Shown here: in pieces, positions 32,328 through 39,161 of the stretch
Numbering within the stretch: position 1 is the stretch's first letter
Layout: each line of letters opens with the position of its first letter
Source of the DNA: Chloroflexota bacterium
Lineage (GTDB): Bacteria; Chloroflexota; Dehalococcoidia; Lucifugimonadales; UBA826
Reading direction: 5' to 3'
Length of the DNA: 39,161 nt
NCBI GenBank assembly: GCA_002722155.1
Contig: PBKS01000011.1
Span: forward strand, 43,442-82,602
Made by a program: the position numbers and the translations under genes
Notes under the pieces: generated by a model
Databases searched by the model: none
The model's input: only the letters and a program-made list of their open reading frames with translations
What the model was told of the DNA's origin: nothing

Positions 32328-33515
32328 ATGGAATACACATTTACTGAAAAAGAAGAATCCTTTAGAACGGAACTTCTAGAATTTCTAGAAAGTGAATTAC
32401 CTGAAAATTGGAATTCTCTTTCTTCCAAAAGTCATTTTTCTCAGGAAAATTTCCCCTTTACCAAATCAATGGCAAAAAAACTTTCAGAGAAAGGTTGGCT
32501 GACCATGGCCTGGCCAGAAGAGTACGGAGGGCAAGGCCGATCAATAATGGAGCAATTAATATATCGGGAAGAAATGACTTACCAAGATGTGCCAGGCACT
32601 GATCTTGGTACAGGTGCAATTAGCTGGGTGGGGCCTACCTTGATGATCGCTGGCACTCATGAACAAAGGAACGAACATCTACCTCCCATCGGAAATGGGG
32701 ACTCCTATTGGTGCACTCTTTACAGTGAACCTGGATCAGGATCAGACCTCGCATCTCTTCAAACTCAGGCAAAAAAAGACGGTGACGACTATGTTATAAA
32801 CGGATCAAAAATATGGACCAGTTCTGCTCATATTGCAGACTTCGGTTGGCTTGCAGCCCGAACTGATCCAGAAGCGCCAAAACATAGAGGAATTAGTTTG
32901 TTTATGGTAGACATGACATCACCTGGGGTAACCGTCAGGCCGATCTATAACATGGCGGGATCCCATGAATTCAATGAAGTCTTTTTTGAAGACGTCCGAA
33001 TTCCGTCAAAAAATTTGGTTGGAGAAGAACACCGAGGCTGGTACACCCTCGCAGTGGCTTTAGATTTTGAAAGGTCGGGAGTTGGTTATTCAGCAAATGC
33101 AAGAAGGATACTAGAATCTCTCACAGGATATGTGAAATCAGCAAGCAAAAACGGTAAACCTTTGTCTGAAAACCAATTAGTGCGAAACAGACTAGCAGCA
33201 CGACACATAGAAACCGAAGTTTCACGATCCATGTCATATAAAGTGGCTTGGATGCAAAGCAATGGAATGGTTCCAAATGCCGAGGCGTCCATGTCAAAAT
33301 TATTTGGAACTGAGCTAACACAAAGAGTAGCAGACACGGCCATGAACATAATAGATATGAAAGGCCTACTTTCCCATGAATCAGATCTTTCCCCTATGGA
33401 AGGCGCGATTCAAAAAATGTATTTGAACTCTTTTTCTTCGACCATTGCGGCCGGCACTTCAGAAATCCAAAGAAACATCATTGCAGACAGAGGATTAGGG
33501 TTACCGAGGGCCTAA
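32328..33515 (+). CDS. Acyl-CoA dehydrogenase
   Basis: 395 residues. 'LYSEPGSGSDLASLQTQAKKDGDDYVINGSK' (131-161) is the FAD and substrate core. The C-terminal Glu of medium-chain enzymes is absent, since the motif reads 'AAGTSEIQRNIIA'. A Glu is present in helix G instead, Glu248 in 'LDFERSG', the site used by isovaleryl-CoA and long-chain dehydrogenases. This points to a branched or long substrate. The ending 'GLGLPR' is common in FadE-type proteins of actinobacteria and Chloroflexota, some of which are heteromeric. Its partner in the other operon has the opposite arrangement. Confidence 0.92.
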   Translation: MEYTFTEKEESFRTELLEFLESELPENWNSLSSKSHFSQENFPFTKSMAKKLSEKGWLTMAWPEEYGGQGRSIMEQLIYREEMTYQDVPGTDLGTGAISWVGPTLMIAGTHEQRNEHLPPIGNGDSYWCTLYSEPGSGSDLASLQTQAKKDGDDYVINGSKIWTSSAHIADFGWLAARTDPEAPKHRGISLFMVDMTSPGVTVRPIYNMAGSHEFNEVFFEDVRIPSKNLVGEEHRGWYTLAVALDFERSGVGYSANARRILESLTGYVKSASKNGKPLSENQLVRNRLAARHIETEVSRSMSYKVAWMQSNGMVPNAEASMSKLFGTELTQRVADTAMNIIDMKGLLSHESDLSPMEGAIQKMYLNSFSSTIAAGTSEIQRNIIADRGLGLPRA

Positions 33516-33556
33516 TTGACCATATATACATATACTCGGGGAGGGCCTCCAACTAA

Positions 33557-34816
33557 ATGGAATCTTTAAATCCTCCCAACCAAGACACCCTCCTCCCCTA
33601 CACCATTTTAGATTTATCGGAGGGTGGGCATAATCTCTGCGGCCGCTTATTAGGAGATATGGGGGCAAAAGTGATTAGAATAGAACCTCCAGGCGGCAGT
33701 CAAACCCGGCTTCGAGGACCATTTACACCTGATTCCAATGGTAATGACAAAAGTCTGTATTGGGCAGCCTACAATTCCAACAAAAAGGGAATTTCACTTT
33801 CTCTCGATACCGAGGCTGGGAGGCAAATTTTACTTAGCTTAGTGGAACAAAGCGATGCAATCCTAGAGTCATTTCAACCTGGATATATGGACTCACTAAA
33901 TATTGGCTTTGGGACTTTGATTAAACTCAATCCCAAACTGGTCCATACGTCCATAACCCCCTTTGGATCCACTGGACCGTATGCTGGTTTTGTATCTACT
34001 GATCTCGTTACATCTTCCATGGGCGGCATGCCATTTGTTAGTGGCGATCCAGATCGTCCACCGGTAAGGATTAGTTTCCCGCAGGCCGAATTGGTAGCCG
34101 GCTCCCAAGCATTTGCAGCAACGGTATCAGCTTTAAGACATAGCAGAAATAGCAAAAATGGCCAGCACGTAGATGTCACTGAACAAATTTCCGTGATATG
34201 GACTTTAATGAATGCCACTCCATTCCCGAAGCTACACGGCACTGATGTAAAGAGAGCAGGGGCATTTAGAAAAAAAGGTTCCATTGATGCAAGACATGTA
34301 TTCAAATGCGCTGATGGTCATGTAAGCATGATGTCACAAGCCAAAACATTAAACGGATTTATTGTATGGATGCTAGAAGAAACTGAGGTGGATGAAGAGA
34401 TCCTAAGCTTCGATATTGATAATTGGGATATAAAAATTGATAGTGACCCAGATGGCAAAGATGCCACTGAGTTCACAAGACTTGAAGCAGCTATTGAAAA
34501 TTTCCTTTCAAAAAAAACTAAAACGGAAATTTTTGAAAGGGCGCTGTCAGCAGGGCTTTTGGTGGCGCCTTGTAATACTGTGGAAGATATTAGACAAAGT
34601 CCTCAGTTGGAGGCGAGATCATTCTGGATTGATGTTTATCATCCCGAATTTGGTAGGGATATAACTCATCTCGGGTCATATTTGAAAATGTCTGAAACTC
34701 CCCTGAAAGTTTATTTTCCATCTCCCGCCGTTGGTTCTGATAACGAAGAAATATTCAAAAGTTTAGGTATTAGTAAATCCAAAATTGATACTTTAAAAAA
34801 ACAGGGAGTTGTATAG
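33557..34816 (+). CDS. CaiB/BaiF (family III) CoA-transferase, subunit lacking the catalytic Asp
   Basis: 419 residues. 'YTILDLSEGGHNLCGRLLGDMGAKVIRIEPPGGSQTR' and 'SDAILESFQPGYMDSL' are family signatures. The catalytic region reads 'ISFPQAELVAGSQAF', giving Glu178 in place of Asp, in the same Q-A-E setting as the protein at 14535. The C-terminal part has an acidic insert ('WDIKIDSDPDGKDATE'). ATG with GGGGAGG upstream. Its stop codon overlaps the GTG start of the Asp-bearing partner by one base. Confidence 0.9.
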   Translation: MESLNPPNQDTLLPYTILDLSEGGHNLCGRLLGDMGAKVIRIEPPGGSQTRLRGPFTPDSNGNDKSLYWAAYNSNKKGISLSLDTEAGRQILLSLVEQSDAILESFQPGYMDSLNIGFGTLIKLNPKLVHTSITPFGSTGPYAGFVSTDLVTSSMGGMPFVSGDPDRPPVRISFPQAELVAGSQAFAATVSALRHSRNSKNGQHVDVTEQISVIWTLMNATPFPKLHGTDVKRAGAFRKKGSIDARHVFKCADGHVSMMSQAKTLNGFIVWMLEETEVDEEILSFDIDNWDIKIDSDPDGKDATEFTRLEAAIENFLSKKTKTEIFERALSAGLLVAPCNTVEDIRQSPQLEARSFWIDVYHPEFGRDITHLGSYLKMSETPLKVYFPSPAVGSDNEEIFKSLGISKSKIDTLKKQGVV

Positions 34817-36072
34817 TGGGTGCAGACACCAAGGAAAGTCTTTTTGATGGTCTGAAAATTTTAGATTTTACATGGGTTGGGGTAGGACCTATCACGACCA
34901 AATACTTTGCGGACCACGGAGCAAACGTAATTAAAATAGAGTCTGTAAGTAGACTTGACATCTTAAGGGATGCAGCACCATTCAAGGACGGAATACCAGG
35001 CATCAACCGAAGTCAATTCAGTGGAAATTACAATTCAAATAAAAGAAATCTAGGACTCAATTTATCGCTCCCTAAGACCCTAGAATTAGTCAAAAATATC
35101 ATATGCGAATGGCAACCTGATGTGATATCGGAAAGCTTTACACCGCGAGTCATGAAATCATGGGGTCTTGACTACCTGTCTGTAAAAAATATGCTCCCTG
35201 ATGTGATTTACTTTAGTACCTGCTTAATGGGTCAATATGGACCACATAACAACTATGCAGGCTTCGGAAACCTCGCCGGAGCAATGGCTGGATTTTATGA
35301 AATCACGGGTTGGCCCGATAGAGGGCCGGCCGGGCCATATGGTGCATATTCAGATTTCGTTAACCCTCCCATTGCTTTTGGATCTATAGTGGCGGCACTT
35401 GATTATCGAGAGCGCCATGGAATTGGGCAACACATCGACCTTTCACAATACGAAGGAGCGATGCATTTCTTGGCCCCACATATCATGAAATATAACGAAG
35501 ATGGCTCAATTCTAGGTAGAAAAGGAAACGAAGATGATCGGATGTACCCACATGGCATATTTCCATGTTTGAACAAAAAAAGATCTCTAACCAGTACAAA
35601 AGAATCATGGGTGGCGATAGCCATAGAATTTGAATATCAATGGGAAGAATTCTCAAAAATATTAAGGTTACCTGCATCCATCATGAGTCAGAATTTAGCG
35701 GAGAGAAAATCGAATAGAGATCAAATCGATCTCTTAATATCAAAATGGACTTCCCAGTATGATTCACGATACATCATGAATTTGCTTCAAAGCCACAAAA
35801 TTCCTTCTGGAATGGTTCAAAGTCAATCTGACATGTGGGAGGATCCTCACCTTGACCACTTAGATTTCTTTCAATGGCTTGAACACTCAGAAGTTGGTCC
35901 GATGCCATACGACGGACTGCAGTTCACACTGTCAAAAACGCCAGGGAGTCTAACACGAGCCCAGGCCATGATTGGTGAACACAATTTGGAAATCCTTGAT
36001 GAAATTCTTTCTATCAGTCCCCAAGAAGCTGCGAATTTATTAAATGAAGGTATATTGGAGCAATCATTTTGA
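34816..36072 (+). CDS. CaiB/BaiF (family III) CoA-transferase, catalytic subunit
   Basis: 418 residues, GTG start with AGGGAG eight bases upstream. 'GLKILDFTWVGVGPITTKYFADHGANVIKIES' is the N-terminal fold. The nucleophile is Asp180 in 'YGAYSDFVNP', the form seen in the catalytic subunit of heteromeric CoA-transferases. 'HGIFPCLNKKRS' carries a short basic insertion in the central domain. It overlaps both neighbours by one base, so the pair and the following single CoA-transferase are translated together. Confidence 0.9.
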   Translation: MGADTKESLFDGLKILDFTWVGVGPITTKYFADHGANVIKIESVSRLDILRDAAPFKDGIPGINRSQFSGNYNSNKRNLGLNLSLPKTLELVKNIICEWQPDVISESFTPRVMKSWGLDYLSVKNMLPDVIYFSTCLMGQYGPHNNYAGFGNLAGAMAGFYEITGWPDRGPAGPYGAYSDFVNPPIAFGSIVAALDYRERHGIGQHIDLSQYEGAMHFLAPHIMKYNEDGSILGRKGNEDDRMYPHGIFPCLNKKRSLTSTKESWVAIAIEFEYQWEEFSKILRLPASIMSQNLAERKSNRDQIDLLISKWTSQYDSRYIMNLLQSHKIPSGMVQSQSDMWEDPHLDHLDFFQWLEHSEVGPMPYDGLQFTLSKTPGSLTRAQAMIGEHNLEILDEILSISPQEAANLLNEGILEQSF

Positions 36073-37265
36073 TGACCAAAGGCGCATTAGATGGAGTGAA
36101 AATCGTTGATCTAAGCAGGATGGCCCCAGGACCATTTTGTTCTATGATGCTTGGCGATATGGGGGCCGAAGTTATAAAAGTTGAAGCACCTCCTACATCC
36201 AGAATAATAGCTTCCAAAATCATTAATGACGCTGAAACCCGCAAAAAAGCGGCAAGCAACCCATTAAACCGAAATAAAAGGAGCATAGTATTAGATTTAA
36301 AAGAAAAAGATGGAATAAAAATATTGCATCAACTTTGCGAAAAAGCCGATGTTTTTATAGAAGGATTCAGACCTGAGGTAGTAACCAGACTGGGTTGTAA
36401 TTATGAAACCATTAAAGAGATCAATCCCTCAATAATTTATTCTTCTATATCCGGCTATGGACAGACTGGCCCATACAAAGATTTAGTGGGACATGACGTG
36501 AACTATATCTCTGTGGGGGGAGCTTTAGGATTAATTGGCAGCAAAAATGGTACGCCCTCAATCCCATATAACCTAATTGCGGATTTCGCAGCCGGAGGTA
36601 TGAATGCTGCTTATTCAATCGTTTGTGCTCTTTTTTCTAGAACAAGCACTGGCAGAGGACAAAAAATAGACACCGCAATGTCAGACGGCGTCACCTACCT
36701 ATTATCAGCCATATCAGGAGAATATTTTAATTCTGGACTTATCCCAAAGCCTGGCAAGATGACATTAAATGGTGGGGTACCTTATTACAATGTTTTTGAA
36801 TGCCGGGACGGTAAATACATTAGCCTTGGCTGTATTGAACCTAATTTCTGGAAAAATCTTTGCTCCACACTAAATTTGGAACAATTTGCCAGCAGCCAGC
36901 ACAATGAGCATGAATACCAATTGATAATGCGTGAGTTAGAAGCAACGTTTAAAACCAAAAAGAGAGACGAATGGTGGGATATATTCAGGGAAGCCGAGGA
37001 CGTGGCAGCAGCACCTGTCTATGAGTTCAATGAGGTTCTAGATGATCCACACATGAAAGCTAGAAATATGTTCATTGAAGCAGGTAGCGTGGATGGAACA
37101 GTCGTAACTCAAGTAGGGTTTGGTTCAAAGTTCACAGATACTCCAGGGGCGGTCCGAAACCTTGGAACAATTCCAGGGGCAGACTCTGAAAATATCCTAA
37201 GAGAAATTGGCTATTCTGCCCATGAAATCAAAAAAATGGTCGACTCCAAAGTAGTATTCACCTAG
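36072..37265 (+). CDS. CaiB/BaiF (family III) CoA-transferase, stand-alone type
   Basis: 397 residues from the ATG at 36072 (TTG 36069 is possible). This is the most standard of the seven: 'GVKIVDLSRMAPGPFCSMMLGDMGAEVIKVE' and catalytic Asp171 in 'NLIADFAAGGMNAAY', as in alpha-methylacyl-CoA racemase and formyl-CoA transferase relatives. 'GQTGPYKDLVGHDVNYISVGGALG' with its His-Asp is especially close to the racemase (AMACR) subgroup, in which these residues act in the proton transfer. It may therefore epimerise a 2-methylacyl-CoA rather than transfer CoA, which would suit a branched-chain pathway. Last gene of the operon begun at 25542. Confidence 0.88.
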   Translation: MTKGALDGVKIVDLSRMAPGPFCSMMLGDMGAEVIKVEAPPTSRIIASKIINDAETRKKAASNPLNRNKRSIVLDLKEKDGIKILHQLCEKADVFIEGFRPEVVTRLGCNYETIKEINPSIIYSSISGYGQTGPYKDLVGHDVNYISVGGALGLIGSKNGTPSIPYNLIADFAAGGMNAAYSIVCALFSRTSTGRGQKIDTAMSDGVTYLLSAISGEYFNSGLIPKPGKMTLNGGVPYYNVFECRDGKYISLGCIEPNFWKNLCSTLNLEQFASSQHNEHEYQLIMRELEATFKTKKRDEWWDIFREAEDVAAAPVYEFNEVLDDPHMKARNMFIEAGSVDGTVVTQVGFGSKFTDTPGAVRNLGTIPGADSENILREIGYSAHEIKKMVDSKVVFT

Positions 37266-37285
37266 TACTAATAATCTATAAATTA

Positions 37286-37408
37286 ACGGTCACCCCAGTC
37301 CCTTTGCCTTGACAGCAGTGGAGTGTTCGCCCCTATTTCTAGGGCTCCAAGGAACTGAGATTCCCAATTCTATGGTACCAGTTCTATCAGGACTGAGGTG
37401 ATATCCGT
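37286..37408 (-). ncRNA. Candidate three-way-junction RNA, unknown family
   Basis: The 191-base gap after the CoA-transferase operon is less AT-rich than other gaps and folds compactly. Closing stem: ACGG, TCACC and CAGTCC (37286-37301) pair with GGACTG, GGTGA and CCGT (37390-37408). Arm 2: CCTTG (37307-37311) pairs with CAAGG (37348-37352), GAG with CTC, and CCCTA (37331-37335) with TAGGG (37340-37344). Arm 3: AACTG (37353-37357) pairs with CAGTT (37379-37383). On the minus strand the arm 2 loop is GAAA, a GNRA tetraloop, which favours that strand. A further weak hairpin lies at 37411-37444. The family is not recognised. Confidence 0.4.
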
Positions 37409-37456
37409 CCAGCGAGCATAGTCTCTTAATCAGTATGCATTGCTGCCGGGTGGCTT

Positions 37457-37864
37457 TTATAGCTCCGCAACAATTTTGTCTGGAACAAGTTTAAATATCA
37501 CCACATCTTTTTTATCATCCGGGTATAGATCGGCAAATTCCCTACCCTCCTCTTCTCCGTAATATCGTATAGCCAATCTTTTTACAAAATCCTTAAGCGG
37601 TGTTTTTATTTCTTCAACTTTTCCATGTATGACCACCGATTTGTATGGAGGTTCCCTGAAATCTACGCACAAAGTAGCGTATGGGTTATAAGATAAATTT
37701 TTCCATTTCAATGTATTGGTGCCCGTAAACAAAAAGGCACAATTACCGTCCCATTCGTACCATATGGGGACAGAATGCGGACGACAATCAGTACTTACAG
37801 TACTAATAACGGCTATTTGGGTTTGATTTAAAAATACGTCAGCCTCTTTGCTTATGAAAACCAT
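37457..37864 (-). CDS. Pyridoxamine 5'-phosphate oxidase-like flavin/F420-binding protein
   Basis: 135 residues, the size of small PPOX-class split-barrel proteins. 'AVISTVSTDCRPHSVPIWYEWDG' (18-40) and 'KWKNLSYNPYATLCVDF' (53-69) are the cofactor-binding strands, and 'YKSVVIHGKVEEI' is the following core strand. Such proteins bind FMN or F420 and reduce various substrates; many co-occur with luciferase-like F420 enzymes such as those in this window. It probably is not the vitamin B6 oxidase PdxH, which is longer. ATG with AAGGTGA upstream; a single gene. Confidence 0.85.
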   Translation of the reverse strand: MVFISKEADVFLNQTQIAVISTVSTDCRPHSVPIWYEWDGNCAFLFTGTNTLKWKNLSYNPYATLCVDFREPPYKSVVIHGKVEEIKTPLKDFVKRLAIRYYGEEEGREFADLYPDDKKDVVIFKLVPDKIVAEL

Positions 37865-37960
37865 ACTTCGTCACCTTAGTTAAATTTAAATGCTGCTGCC
37901 ATAAATAGTAATATGACACAAAGAGTAAAAAATAATCCAACCAGTTCAAGGGTGGCTGTT

Positions 37961-39022
37961 ATGTCTAAAGTGGGATTAGCTATAGTCGGTTGCGGAACAA
38001 TTTCTCAACTCAATGTACCCGGGTATTTGGAACATCCAAATTGCGAGATAGTCGCCTTATGTGACATTAATGAAGATAGAGCAATTGCAAAAGCAAAAGA
38101 ATGGAAAATAAACCCTCGTATTTATACTAACTACGACAGTGTTCTAGCCGATGAGGTCGTAGATGCAGTTGAACTTTTATCGCCAACCCATCTCCATTCA
38201 TCTCAAATTATTTCCGGTCTTAATGCAGGAAAACATGTATCGTGCCAAAAGCCCATAGCAACCTCTATGGATGAGGCAAAAGAGATCCGCAAAGCTGTTG
38301 AGAATAATGAAAAAATTTTTAGAGTGACTGAAAACTTTCTTTATTATCCCCCCATAACAAAGGCGAAGGAACTTATAGAGGATGATGCAATAGGAACCCC
38401 TTCTCTAGTAAGAATCAGAACTATCAGGGGATTTGGTATGGAAACAAAAATCAGACCTGAAAAAGATGCATACGTGTGGAGAAGAGACCCTTCGAAAAAC
38501 CCCGGCGGAATGCTTTATGACGATGGTTGGCATAAATATGCTACGGCAATATCTTGGGTGGGAGGCGTCGAAAAAGTAACAAGCATGGTAACAAGAACCG
38601 ATGATTTTCTTGCTGATACTCCAAGTGCCGCTGTGATGAAAGTAAAAGACAAAGATTGTTTAATAACCATTGATTATTCTTCTGCAAATGAAATGCCCAT
38701 TAAGGGGAAATATTACAGTGCTGACGAATTTTTCGAGATTATAGGCCCGAAAGGCACAATCTGGGTCACGAGATGTACAGGCGAACTGCTAGACATGCCT
38801 CCGGTTATCTTGGTTAAAGGTGACGAAACAATCTCATACAGTGTCCCTGCCGATTGGATTGAGGGATTTAAAGGAGCAGCACGGGCATTCATAGATGCGA
38901 TTACAGAAAACAAATCATTAGACATGGATATAGATTTTTCATCTCAAGTGTTGGAAGTCGCCCTGGCAATGTACGAATCATCTGACAAGGAAGCCACTGT
39001 ATACATAAAAGAGAGTTATTAA
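37961..39022 (+). CDS. Gfo/Idh/MocA-family oxidoreductase
   Basis: 353 residues from the ATG at 37961, chosen for AAGGGTGG upstream and because the Rossmann fold begins right after it; ATG 37913 would add 16 residues. 'VGLAIVGCGTISQ' binds NAD(P). 'HVSCQKPIATSMDEAKEI' holds the catalytic lysine motif (QKP for the usual EKP), and 'GGMLYDDGWHKYATAISWVGG' holds the family's D-G-x-H. These enzymes oxidise or reduce sugars, inositols and related polyols. The next gene, a sulfatase, starts directly after the stop, hinting at breakdown of a sulfated sugar. Confidence 0.9.
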   Translation: MSKVGLAIVGCGTISQLNVPGYLEHPNCEIVALCDINEDRAIAKAKEWKINPRIYTNYDSVLADEVVDAVELLSPTHLHSSQIISGLNAGKHVSCQKPIATSMDEAKEIRKAVENNEKIFRVTENFLYYPPITKAKELIEDDAIGTPSLVRIRTIRGFGMETKIRPEKDAYVWRRDPSKNPGGMLYDDGWHKYATAISWVGGVEKVTSMVTRTDDFLADTPSAAVMKVKDKDCLITIDYSSANEMPIKGKYYSADEFFEIIGPKGTIWVTRCTGELLDMPPVILVKGDETISYSVPADWIEGFKGAARAFIDAITENKSLDMDIDFSSQVLEVALAMYESSDKEATVYIKESY

Positions 39023-39161
39023 ATGGCAAACCGGAACACTGATAAACCAAACATATTATTCATATTGAGCGACGACCAGGGGGCCTGGGCGATGGGATGT
39101 GCAGGTAACAGTGAACTGTCCACACCAAATCTGGATCGCCTAGCTGAGACGGGGATAAAAT
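39023..39161 (+). CDS. Sulfatase, N-terminal fragment cut by the window edge
   Basis: The first 46 codons only. 'KPNILFILSDDQGAWAMG' is the start of the alkaline-phosphatase-fold sulfatase domain; Asp17 and Asp18 are the first metal ligands, and 'STPNLDRLAETG' follows as usual. The formylglycine motif (C/S-x-P-x-R) would lie beyond the edge. No signal peptide is visible, so the enzyme may be cytoplasmic. ATG immediately after the stop of the Gfo/Idh/MocA gene, so the two are cotranscribed. The family includes aryl- and carbohydrate sulfatases, and phosphonate or phosphodiester hydrolases. Confidence 0.85.
   Translation, partial: MANRNTDKPNILFILSDDQGAWAMGCAGNSELSTPNLDRLAETGIK

Noticed and set aside
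33874-34305. 143-codon minus-strand frame inside a CoA-transferase gene
   Set aside because: The plus strand encodes a recognisable family member over the whole length; the antisense product shows no domain or ribosome site.
37355-37361. CTGAGAT, as in the core of thiamin pyrophosphate riboswitches
   Set aside because: The other conserved parts of that riboswitch are missing, and no thiamin gene lies downstream.
1-39161. CRISPR arrays, tRNA genes, insertion sequences, prophage or toxin-antitoxin genes
   Set aside because: I found no regularly spaced repeats, no tRNA-like T-loop with cloverleaf, no transposase or phage motifs. A covariance and HMM scan would be needed to be certain.

Overview
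The window looks like a chromosome segment of an AT-rich marine bacterium, most probably a SAR202-type member of the Chloroflexota. This placement is inference. It rests on an iron-binding lipoprotein with the low-complexity Val/Glu/Lys spacer often seen in Chloroflexota, on seven CaiB/BaiF (family III) CoA-transferase genes, and on three luciferase-like flavin monooxygenases in one 39 kb stretch, plus SDRs, acyl-CoA dehydrogenases and the start of a sulfatase. There are no rRNA or tRNA genes, insertion sequences, phage genes or CRISPR arrays that I can see.

Left part (1-6000): a strongly foldable region at the edge (12-231), then on the minus strand an iron-type ABC substrate-binding lipoprotein, a 1-Cys-like peroxiredoxin and small membrane proteins. 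A PlsY-like acyltransferase lies on the plus strand. Next comes a minus-strand pair: a TIGR01777 epimerase fused to an SRPBCC domain, overlapping a cobalamin-binding protein that carries the CarH photoreceptor signature (W-x9-EH and ExHxxG) but has an XRE-type helix-turn-helix at its C terminus.

Divergent from that pair (6117-12808) is a tight seven-gene operon: a membrane protein, a diiron acyl-ACP-desaturase-like protein with all six ligands, two different cyclopropane-synthase-superfamily methyltransferases, a flavin amine-oxidase-like protein, a DUF1365 protein and an anchored exported protein. I read this as a light- and B12-responsive module that remodels membrane acyl chains by desaturation, methylation and further oxidation. 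The acyl products might be cyclopropane, methyl-branched or furan fatty acids. The cobalamin sensor and the desaturase joined to this gene set are the most interesting part of the window.

Middle and right (12810-37265): catabolic genes built on CoA chemistry. A plus-strand operon (14535-19497) holds a CoA-transferase pair, a crotonase, an acyl-CoA dehydrogenase and a HAD-like protein. A minus operon (23099-19697) holds an MBL hydrolase, an SDR, an alpha/beta hydrolase and an F420/FMN monooxygenase. A large plus operon (25542-37265) begins with a single-chain biotin-dependent acyl-CoA carboxylase and continues with two more CoA-transferase pairs, an SDR, an acyl-CoA dehydrogenase and a fifth CoA-transferase. 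In all three pairs the upstream gene lacks the catalytic Asp and the downstream gene keeps it, which suggests heteromeric enzymes. Palindromes between the monooxygenase at 24169-25356 and the carboxylase may be a shared operator.

Right end: a second foldable region (37286-37408), a PPOX-family flavoprotein, a Gfo/Idh/MocA oxidoreductase and a sulfatase cut by the window edge.
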